Origin: Desulfotomaculum sp.
GTDB taxonomy: Bacteria; Bacillota; Desulfotomaculia; Desulfotomaculales; Nap2-2B
DNA length: 6,360 nt
Direction: 5' to 3'
Assembly: GCA_003445555.1 (NCBI GenBank)
Contig: DMDI01000029.1
Location: 1 to 6,360, forward strand
Shown: piece by piece, positions 1-5,378 of the stretch
How the letters are laid out: each line of letters starts with the position of its first letter
Position numbering within the stretch: position 1 is the first letter of the stretch
Translations under genes and position numbers: made by a program
The notes under the pieces: model-generated
Databases searched by the model: none
Told to the model about the DNA's origin: nothing
The model's input: the letters and a program-made list of their open reading frames with translations, nothing else

Positions 1-20
1 GGGGGAGGGAAGGGAGGGGG
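1..20 (+). repeat. Edge of a G-rich dispersed repeat, G-quadruplex motif
   Basis: The first 20 bases are four G runs separated by A, AA and A (G5-A-G3-AA-G3-A-G5). The same 20 bases occur on the minus strand at 1317-1336, within the 48-base palindromic element at 1314-1361, so this is probably the right half of a second copy, in opposite orientation and cut by the window edge. The match stops after base 20, where T replaces the C of the other copy. The run pattern fits the standard intramolecular G-quadruplex rule with very short loops. Function is unknown; it lies about 160 bases upstream of the acylphosphatase gene. Confidence 0.6.
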
Positions 21-61
21 TGGCTGAGTAGTTACTAAAATTATAAATTATAAGAATTATT

Positions 62-92
62 TTGGCAAATTAACTTAGTAACACTTTATAAC
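62..92 (+). promoter_or_regulatory. Weak candidate promoter for the acylphosphatase gene
   Basis: TTGGCA at 62-67 resembles a -35 box, and TATAAC at 87-92 matches the -10 consensus at five of six positions, but the spacer of 19 bases is long. The rest of 21-181 is AT-rich, with two copies of CTTTTCCCG-like sequence around 92-120 and no other feature I can support. In such AT-rich DNA -10-like hexamers are common, so this is only a suggestion. Confidence 0.2.
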
Positions 93-181
93 TTTTTCCC
101 GTTTTAAAGCCTTTTCCCGCTTGCTTTTTTAACTTATAAGAAATAAAATTTAAGGCAAAATAAGAGAGAGACTTTAGCGCC

Positions 182-460
182 ATGTTACGTAAGCATGTAT
201 ACCTTAGCGGCCGGGTGCAGGGTGTTTATTTCCGGGAGCACACCCGCCAGGCGGCCCAAAAACTTAATCTTACCGGCTGGGTGAGAAATCTAAGAGACGG
301 GCGGGTAGAAGCAGTTTTTGAAGGTTCCGGGCCTGCGGTAACCGAAATGTTACGGTGGTGCGCTAAAGGTCCACCGTCCGCCAGGGTGGAAAAAATAGAA
401 GAAACTAGTGAGACCTACCGCGGTGATTTTCTTGATTTTAGAATTCTCCCCACCAAGTAA
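182..460 (+). CDS. acyP: Acylphosphatase
   Basis: This 92-residue protein has the usual size of a single-domain cytosolic acylphosphatase, which hydrolyses the carboxyl-phosphate bond of acyl phosphates such as acetyl phosphate or carbamoyl phosphate. The family signature is complete: GRVQGVYFR at residues 10-18 forms the phosphate cradle and supplies the catalytic arginine R18, and GWVRNLRDGRVEAVFEG at 32-48 contains the catalytic asparagine N36. The ATG at 182 places these motifs at the normal distance from the N terminus. The Shine-Dalgarno sequence is poor: a GAGAGAG stretch lies 11 bases upstream. It is the only plus-strand gene here and converges on the hydrolase gene 22 bases away, so it is its own transcription unit. 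Its physiological substrate cannot be read from the sequence. The generic link to acyl-phosphate chemistry in the neighbouring acyl-CoA ligase is only suggestive. Confidence 0.95.
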   Translation: MLRKHVYLSGRVQGVYFREHTRQAAQKLNLTGWVRNLRDGRVEAVFEGSGPAVTEMLRWCAKGPPSARVEKIEETSETYRGDFLDFRILPTK

Positions 461-466
461 TTAAAA

Positions 467-478
467 GTTTAATTAAAC
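467..478. repeat. Short AT-rich palindrome between convergent genes
   Basis: GTTTAATTAAAC is a perfect 12-base palindrome in the 22-base gap between the two converging stop codons. On the minus strand it is followed by TTTTAATTA, so it could contribute to ending transcription of the hydrolase gene. The stem has only four pairs around an AATT loop and one G-C pair, too weak to call a terminator with confidence. Confidence 0.25.
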
Positions 479-482
479 CAGC

Positions 483-1244
483 TTAATCATTGAATTTTTC
501 AGGTAACCAGCTAAAAAAGACTTCCCAAACCTGACGGTAGGTATTGGTAAACTGGTGGTCACCCCCTTCAATCCAGACTAATTCTTTAGGCTGGCCGGCC
601 GCCCGATGTATTGCTTCAGCCTCAAAGCCGGGAACTACCTCATCCTGAACACCATGGACTATTAATAAGGGCCGGGGGGAAATTAAAGAGGCGCAATGGG
701 TTATATTGTATTTTTTTATATCCTTTAAAAAGTCATCTTTAAGTAAAACAACCTTATTTTCCGTATTTTCCGTTAAAATTTTTTCTGTTACGTCCTGAGG
801 GGATTGCGGGTGACCAATAACAAGCCTTTCCAGCGCCGCCGGGGTGGCCCAAATGCAAACACCTGCAACCCTATAGTCACAGGCAGCTAAAGCTAATGCG
901 GTTGTACCGCCAAAACTGCGTCCCTGGACAACAATAGGGCTAAACCCTTGCCGGCGGCACCATGATACAGCATTTGCCAAGTCGTCTATTTGTCTGGTTA
1001 AAGTAAGTTCATTAAAAATACCTTCACTTTCCCCAACCCCGGTAAAATCAAAAAGAAATGTTGACCAGTCGCGACCTGCTAATTCCTCAGCCATTTCTAC
1101 CGCCCGTCCTCTTCCTTCCTTACTCCCCGCCAAACCATGACAAACCACTACCATGGGTCCTTTTTTTCCTGCCGTAACGCAGCAAAGGCCGGCTAACTTT
1201 AGACCCCTTGAATTATTAAAATTCACTTTACTCCACTGATACAT
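483..1244 (-). CDS. Alpha/beta hydrolase, serine esterase-like
   Basis: This 253-residue protein has the full pattern of a cytosolic alpha/beta-fold serine hydrolase. An HG oxyanion motif (HGLAGSKEGRG) begins at residue 36, DFTGVGESEG follows at 66-75, and the nucleophile elbow is GRSFG with S110. The probable acid is D201 in HGVQDEVVPG, and the base is H230 in GGDHQF, giving a Ser-Asp-His triad. There is no signal peptide or membrane segment. The arrangement resembles the S33/Hydrolase_4 and feruloyl/cinnamoyl-esterase-like groups, but the substrate (carboxyl ester, thioester or amide) cannot be inferred. The ATG at 1244 is supported by GAGGT at 1253-1257, eight bases upstream. It follows the ADP-forming ligase gene on the same strand after a gap of about 150 bases holding the palindromic element, so co-transcription is possible but unproven. 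Confidence 0.88.
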   Translation of the reverse strand: MYQWSKVNFNNSRGLKLAGLCCVTAGKKGPMVVVCHGLAGSKEGRGRAVEMAEELAGRDWSTFLFDFTGVGESEGIFNELTLTRQIDDLANAVSWCRRQGFSPIVVQGRSFGGTTALALAACDYRVAGVCIWATPAALERLVIGHPQSPQDVTEKILTENTENKVVLLKDDFLKDIKKYNITHCASLISPRPLLIVHGVQDEVVPGFEAEAIHRAAGQPKELVWIEGGDHQFTNTYRQVWEVFFSWLPEKFND

Positions 1245-1313
1245 AAAATTTTACCTCGCTTTTAATATCCGTTGAGAAGAAAGAAAGGTTTCTCTAGCTA
1301 ATCATATAACCAT

Positions 1314-1361
1314 CGCCCCCTCCCTTCCCTCCCCCCTGAAGGGGGAGGTTAGGTGGGGGCG
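1314..1361 (-). repeat. 48-base G/C-rich palindromic repeat with quadruplex motif
   Basis: The outer arms CGCCCCC (1314-1320) and GGGGGCG (1355-1361) and the inner arms CCTCCCCC (1328-1335) and GGGGGAGG (1341-1348) are perfect inverted repeats, with a CTGAA loop at 1336-1340. CCT at 1323-1325 can also pair with AGG at 1351-1353, so almost the whole element folds into one long hairpin. The minus-strand half at 1316-1336 has G runs of 6, 3, 3 and 5 with one- or two-base loops, a quadruplex motif that would compete with the hairpin. Twenty bases of it recur, inverted, at window position 1. It has the look of a small dispersed intergenic repeat. The rest of the 1245-1397 gap holds only the hydrolase ribosome site and no convincing promoter. 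Confidence 0.7.
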
Positions 1362-1397
1362 GGTCGGTAATTGAAGCGATAATTACGAAACATTGTA

Positions 1398-3536
1398 CTA
1401 TGCTATACTCAAGCGGGCGTCAAGAGCCAGTACTCCCTTTGGCCTTACCAGTAAAGGATTAAGGTCTAGTTCCTGAATTTCAGGATGATTGACGACTATT
1501 TGCCCCAGGCTAAGCAAGGAACTGACCAGGGCTTCTATATCTAAGGGGGGCTTGCCCCGAAAACCCAAAAGCAGTTGATATGAACGTGTTTCCTTAATCA
1601 TGGCCAGTGCCTGGGTACGATTAATGGGGGCAATCCGAAAAGCAACATCTTTAAATAATTCGGTATAAATGCCTCCTAACCCGTAAACCAAAACAGGGCC
1701 AAAAACCGGGTCTTTTTTGCTCCCCAGGATAATCTCGATACTATCCGGGTCAGTAATATAAGGCTGAATAAGCACCCCTAAAACCGGTATTTTTAACTCT
1801 TGATTTAGCTCAAGGGCCTTTATTTTTTTAAAAGCATTTTCTACGGCTTCAGGGCTGTTCAAGTTTAGGTAAACTCCTCCTAAGTCAGATTTATGGGTAA
1901 CTTCAGGACTTAATACTTTCATGACTACCGGATAACCAATTTCTTCAGCCGCGGCCAAGGCCTCGATTAAATTGTAAGCCACTTTTGTTGATACGATGGG
2001 AATATCATATGCTTGAAATATTTCTTCCAGTTCAGGGAAATTAATGGTAGCTTTATTTTGATTTCGGGCCGTATAAAAAATTCTTTTAACCCGGTTTATC
2101 TTCTGTTCATTAAAAACAATAAAGGGTTCGTTTTTCTCCGGGTTCTCCAGGGCGGGTTTTATCTGCTGGTGGTAACGGTATAACGCGCCCAAGGCTGCCA
2201 TGGCCCTTTCCGGTGAATGGTAGGCTATAATATGACCCGGCTTTTCTAATATAGCGGCAAATTCCTGCCGGTAAGGGCCATATACCCAAACAGCTACCGG
2301 TTTTTCGGGGTGGTTGGCGGCAGCCTGATTAAGTAAATCAGTGATGTTTAGTAGTTTATCCTGAGCCGGGTGGAGGTACGCGGGTGAAACACAAAATACC
2401 GCGTCAACCCGGGGATCATTAAGTACAATCTCTAGCGATAAAGAATAAATATGATGGTACCCGTGTATCATTCCGGCCGGCCAAATATCGGCCGGATTAA
2501 TTACTTCCATCCAGTCAGGAAAAACTTCTTTAAGACGGTTCACGGTAGAGGGACTGAACTGCGCTAATTTTAAGCCATAGTTACTCATGGCGTCAGCCGT
2601 AGCAATCCCTGCCCCGCCACTAATGGTTAAAACGGCAATCCTTTGACCTGGAATGGACTGATAGGTAAGAAAAGTTTTATTAAAAATACGCATTTCTTCG
2701 ACATCTTGCACCCTGATAAGGCCACTTTGCTTAAATGCCGTTTCAAAGACGTGGTCTTCCCCGGCTAAAGAGCCGCTGTGCGAAATAGCCGCTTTGGCTC
2801 CTGCCTCACTGCGTCCTGTTTTTAAGCAAAAAACAGGTTTTTTACAGCCTGTTTTTCGAGCAAGTTCCATAAACCGCCGTCCGTTTTTTATGCCCTCAAT
2901 ATGCAGATTTATTACTTTAATTTGAGGGTCGTTACCTAAATACTCCAGTAAATCACTTATTTCAATATCGGCCGCGTTGCCTAGATCAATTCCCAGGCCT
3001 AACCCGGCCGTAAAATCAGCCGACCCCAGGAGGAATATCCCTGATTGACTGATCATACAACAATTATTTTTTTGGCGGTGAAAATCAAGAAAGGAGGTAT
3101 GAAAATCAACAAAAGTATTTACCACCCCAATTGTATTAGGACCAATGAGACGGGTCCCGGTACCCTGGATTATTTTACCCAGTTCTGCCTGCATCACCTG
3201 ACCTTCTTTATCTCCATCCGCAAAACCCTGGGTTACCACAATTACGGCTTTAATTCCTTTGAGGACACAGTCTTTTACTACCTTTACAACCGCGGTACGC
3301 GGCGTTGAAATAACTGCTAAATCTACCGCTTCCGGTAATTCCAACACCGAACGGTATAATGTTTGGCCTAATACTTCTCCTCCTTTAGGATTAACGGCGT
3401 AAATCCGGCCGTTAAAGCCGGTTTTCAGCACTTGTTCAAGGGAGTTATACGCTTCTGGTCCTGTACGGGTAGTTACACCAATTAAAACCACTGAACGAGG
3501 ATTTAAAAAATAATTAACTTCATTAAGAGAAAGCAA
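1398..3536 (-). CDS. Acetate/acyl-CoA ligase, ADP-forming, fused alpha-beta
   Basis: This protein of 712 residues (TTG start) belongs to the NDP-forming acyl-CoA synthetase superfamily, which interconverts acyl-CoA + ADP + Pi with a free acid + ATP + CoA. The order is: CoA-binding Rossmann domain (about 8-130), succinyl-CoA-ligase-like domain (about 145-295), second flavodoxin-like domain (about 298-450), a linker, then an ATP-grasp domain (about 495-712). Expected catalytic features are present: H253 in SHSGSLAG (phospho-histidine), E214 in HIEGIKNGR, K540 in GYPVVMK, H548 in THKSDLGGV (the second histidine of the phosphate relay), and DLNPLL near residue 691. Numbering is from the TTG at 3536. 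An in-frame GTG at 3557 would add seven residues, but AAGGAGG (3546-3552) lies inside that extension and sits nine bases before the TTG. Nothing is missing, so it should be active. In anaerobes such enzymes usually make ATP from acyl-CoA. The exact acyl substrate is not determinable here. Confidence 0.92.
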   Translation of the reverse strand: MLSLNEVNYFLNPRSVVLIGVTTRTGPEAYNSLEQVLKTGFNGRIYAVNPKGGEVLGQTLYRSVLELPEAVDLAVISTPRTAVVKVVKDCVLKGIKAVIVVTQGFADGDKEGQVMQAELGKIIQGTGTRLIGPNTIGVVNTFVDFHTSFLDFHRQKNNCCMISQSGIFLLGSADFTAGLGLGIDLGNAADIEISDLLEYLGNDPQIKVINLHIEGIKNGRRFMELARKTGCKKPVFCLKTGRSEAGAKAAISHSGSLAGEDHVFETAFKQSGLIRVQDVEEMRIFNKTFLTYQSIPGQRIAVLTISGGAGIATADAMSNYGLKLAQFSPSTVNRLKEVFPDWMEVINPADIWPAGMIHGYHHIYSLSLEIVLNDPRVDAVFCVSPAYLHPAQDKLLNITDLLNQAAANHPEKPVAVWVYGPYRQEFAAILEKPGHIIAYHSPERAMAALGALYRYHQQIKPALENPEKNEPFIVFNEQKINRVKRIFYTARNQNKATINFPELEEIFQAYDIPIVSTKVAYNLIEALAAAEEIGYPVVMKVLSPEVTHKSDLGGVYLNLNSPEAVENAFKKIKALELNQELKIPVLGVLIQPYITDPDSIEIILGSKKDPVFGPVLVYGLGGIYTELFKDVAFRIAPINRTQALAMIKETRSYQLLLGFRGKPPLDIEALVSSLLSLGQIVVNHPEIQELDLNPLLVRPKGVLALDARLSIA

Positions 3537-3545
3537 ATACAGAAG

Positions 3546-3552
3546 CCTCCTT
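3546..3552 (-). promoter_or_regulatory. Ribosome binding site deciding the ligase start
   Basis: AAGGAGG on the minus strand is a near-perfect Shine-Dalgarno sequence, nine bases upstream of an in-frame TTG at 3534-3536. The longer frame from GTG at 3557 would translate this same sequence as codons 2-4, and no comparable site precedes that GTG, where the DNA is the T-rich tail of the terminator. The TTG is therefore preferred. Confidence 0.75.
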
Positions 3553-3576
3553 AACACTTCAAAATTAAATATAAAA

Positions 3577-3613
3577 ATAGAAATAAAAAGGTTCCTTTAA
3601 ATAAAGGAACCTT
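3577..3613 (-). terminator. Intrinsic terminator after the Acs-like gene
   Basis: AAGGTTCCTTTA (3588-3599) and TAAAGGAACCTT (3602-3613) form a perfect 12-base inverted repeat, with a loop of two to four bases. On the minus strand it is followed by TTTATTTCTATTTTT, a good U-rich tail. It lies about 20 bases after the stop codon of the AMP-forming homologue and about 50 bases before the TTG of the next gene on the same strand. A second, weaker repeat, GGCCT/AGGCC at 3615-3632, abuts the stop codon. It should separate the two genes or limit read-through into the ADP-forming ligase. Confidence 0.85.
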
Positions 3614-3631
3614 CGGCCTATTTTATAAGGC

Positions 3632-5188
3632 CTAAAAGGTAATTCTTTTAACCACGCTAATATAACCGTTTTTATCTTTCTTAGCTATATCGCCGGTATA
3701 ATAAACACCTTTCATTTTACTCCAGTATCTATCTTTATAAAGTTCCTGATTTTCATAAATTGTTCTCAGCATGTATGGCCAGGGCTTTTTTATCACCAGG
3801 TACCCTTCCTCTTCAACCCCTACTTCTTTTCCTTCTTCATTTACAACCCCGGCTACAATTCCGGGGAAAGCCGTTCCGATAGAACCAGGTTTTAAGGGCA
3901 TGGTTGGTAAAGTGCTAATTAAAAGCCCGCCCGTTTCAATTTGCCCCCAAACATCCATAATATGACATTGTTCTTTTCCCACTGTCTTGAAATACCAATT
4001 CCATATTTCTAAATCTATTGGCTCATCCATGGTTCCTAGGAGTCTCAGGCTTGACAAATCATGTTTTTCCAACCAGGCATCGCCTTGACGCATAAGATTT
4101 TTAATATTTAAAACAATAGCCGTAAAAATATTAATTTCGTATTTTTCAACTAATGACCACCATTTATCCGGATAAGGATAAACAGGGATACCTTCGTAAA
4201 AGAAAATAGTTGCTCCATTTAATAAGGGACCGTACACAGTATAGGTATGGCCTGTAATCCAGGCCGGATCAGAAGTACACCAATAACGGTCAATGTCTTT
4301 TAAATCCCCAATTAACTTAGTAGTAAAATAGGCTCCTACCATATATCCACCGTGAGTATATAAATATCCGTTAAGTAAGCCTGAGCGTTGTGAAATATGA
4401 GGCCGGTAAATTATAAAAAGCGGGTCTTCGGCGTCCATAGCTTCGGTCTCTTCTTTAACATTAACAATAGGTAGGTTGACCAATTCGTGAAACCAATAAT
4501 CACGGGCTATCTCCATAGGAACATCCTGGCCTGTTCTTTTAACTACAATTACTGTTTTTACCGTAGGGGTTAACTTTAAGGCTTCATCCAATACATCCTT
4601 TTTTAGAGGAACAACAACACCGCTACGAAAACTCCCATCTGAGGCAACTACACATTTAGAACCGGTACTTAAAATTTGTTGTCTTAAAGTGTAAGCATCC
4701 AGTCCTATATACGCTATATGGTGAATAGCCCCTATTTTAGCACAGGCCAGCATCATCATAATTTGCTCGGGAATCTTGGGTAAAAAGATGGTTACGCGGT
4801 CGCCCTTTTTAACCCCCATATTTTTCAGGAGATTAGCGCATTTATTTACTTCCCGGCAAAGAGCGTGATAACTATAAGTCCGCATTTCGCCATTTTCGCC
4901 TTCCCAGATAAGGGCCAACTTGTTGCGCATTGGGGTATTATTATATCTTTCCACGGCGTTATGGAAAATATTAACCTTTCCTCCCTCGAACCATTTATAA
5001 AAAGGAGGATTCTGGTCGTTTAATGTTTTTTCCCAGGGCGTATACCAGTTTAATTCTTTAGCTACTTCCTGCCACAATTTAACCGGATCATCCCGCGCTT
5101 CTTCAATAAGCTTTTTGTATTGCCTTGCGTTTGCCTTTTCAATTAACGATTCTGACGGTACAAAATAACCATTTTTTTCTTGAAACAT
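3632..5188 (-). CDS. Divergent, C-terminally truncated AMP-forming acetyl-CoA synthetase homologue
   Basis: The 518 residues align by eye with the N-terminal domain of acetyl-CoA synthetase (adenylate-forming/ANL superfamily; usual length about 650). Recognisable parts are the Acs N-terminal region (WYTPWEKTLN near 48, KWFEGGKVNIFHN near 65), RVTIFLPKIPEQ at 131-142, YWCTSDPAWITGH at 302-314, MDVWGQIETGG at 411-421 and YYTGD ending at D500. Several active-site elements have changed. The phosphate loop normally reading [10 protein letters not shown] is replaced by RPHISQRSGLLNG (262-274), GEP is DEP (388-390), TAPT is altered near 356, and the acetyl-pocket tryptophan of DTWWQTE is G415. The chain stops at KRITF, the A8 hinge, so the C-terminal domain with the catalytic lysine is absent. 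A terminator follows directly, so no detached C-terminal piece exists here. The 518-codon frame is open and has AGGGGG (5197-5202) eight bases before the ATG, which argues for a maintained protein rather than a fresh pseudogene. Normal adenylation seems unlikely; actual function is unknown. Confidence 0.85.
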   Translation of the reverse strand: MFQEKNGYFVPSESLIEKANARQYKKLIEEARDDPVKLWQEVAKELNWYTPWEKTLNDQNPPFYKWFEGGKVNIFHNAVERYNNTPMRNKLALIWEGENGEMRTYSYHALCREVNKCANLLKNMGVKKGDRVTIFLPKIPEQIMMMLACAKIGAIHHIAYIGLDAYTLRQQILSTGSKCVVASDGSFRSGVVVPLKKDVLDEALKLTPTVKTVIVVKRTGQDVPMEIARDYWFHELVNLPIVNVKEETEAMDAEDPLFIIYRPHISQRSGLLNGYLYTHGGYMVGAYFTTKLIGDLKDIDRYWCTSDPAWITGHTYTVYGPLLNGATIFFYEGIPVYPYPDKWWSLVEKYEINIFTAIVLNIKNLMRQGDAWLEKHDLSSLRLLGTMDEPIDLEIWNWYFKTVGKEQCHIMDVWGQIETGGLLISTLPTMPLKPGSIGTAFPGIVAGVVNEEGKEVGVEEEGYLVIKKPWPYMLRTIYENQELYKDRYWSKMKGVYYTGDIAKKDKNGYISVVKRITF

Positions 5189-5230
5189 ATATACTGCCCC
5201 CTAGATTGATTTATCTTTATAATAAATTTT

Positions 5231-5279
5231 GCGAATTACCAGATAATAAAGAAAATACTTATAATATTTTATCTTTCGC
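5231..5279 (-). other. Possible leader hairpin upstream of the Acs-like gene
   Basis: GCGAA (5231-5235) and TTCGC (5275-5279) are complementary, as are AGATAA (5241-5246) and TTATCT (5269-5274); TTACC at 5236-5240 forms a one-sided bulge. AAATA and TATTT inside can extend the pairing. If the promoter at 5314-5322 is correct, this structure lies in the middle of a leader of roughly 120 bases. It matches no riboswitch family I recognise, and the AT-rich context makes chance pairing likely. Confidence 0.3.
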
Positions 5280-5313
5280 TATAAATAAAAAAAATCCTTT
5301 TTTTTTCTAAAAA

Positions 5314-5322
5314 ATTATACCA
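5314..5322 (-). promoter_or_regulatory. Extended -10 promoter for the Acs-like gene
   Basis: The minus strand reads TGGTATAAT, a perfect TATAAT with the TGn extension of housekeeping-sigma promoters. No good TTGACA lies 16-18 bases upstream, which extended -10 promoters tolerate. Transcription would start near 5307, giving a leader of about 120 bases before the ATG at 5188. The start point is followed by nine A, then GGA, then eight T (minus strand, 5306-5287). The remainder of 5189-5378 is very AT-rich and contains no credible gene. Confidence 0.55.
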
Positions 5323-5341
5323 TAAAATTAAAGATTAAAGG

Positions 5342-5375
5342 AGTTTATAATTTGCCCGATTTATTTTAATAAACT
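5342..5375 (-). terminator. Weak candidate terminator after selD
   Basis: AGTTTAT (5342-5348) and ATAAACT (5369-5375) can pair just after the selD stop codon, with a 20-base loop, followed on the minus strand by CCTTTAATCTTTAATTTT. The stem is nearly all A-T and the loop is long, so termination here is doubtful. selD transcripts may run on into the Acs-like gene. Confidence 0.2.
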
Positions 5376-5378
5376 AAC

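Noticed and set aside
1328..1348. G/C hairpin as intrinsic terminator of the ligase gene
   Set aside because: The stem is strong, but the minus-strand sequence after it (beginning CGATGGTTATATG) has no T-tract, and the same element recurs elsewhere in the window as a repeat.
3045..3308. Plus-strand open frame with AAAGGAGGTATG inside the ligase gene (ATG near 3099)
   Set aside because: It is antisense to conserved coding sequence of the ligase. The Shine-Dalgarno match is only one or two bases from the ATG, too close to work, and the product resembles no known protein.
4367..4408. A double frameshift or sequencing error hiding a normal [10 protein letters not shown] motif
   Set aside because: Translation of the alternative frames gives FTGLIFHNAQAY-like or ASYFTTLRLT-like strings, not the motif. 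The flanking alignment resumes in the same frame.
5125..5310. Plus-strand open frame spanning the start of the Acs-like gene and its upstream gap
   Set aside because: It runs through the predicted promoter and poly-A/T tract, has no ribosome site and gives a low-complexity product.
5337..5366. AAAGGAG followed by TTG on the plus strand as a small gene start
   Set aside because: The frame from the TTG stops after about five codons, so no meaningful peptide is encoded.
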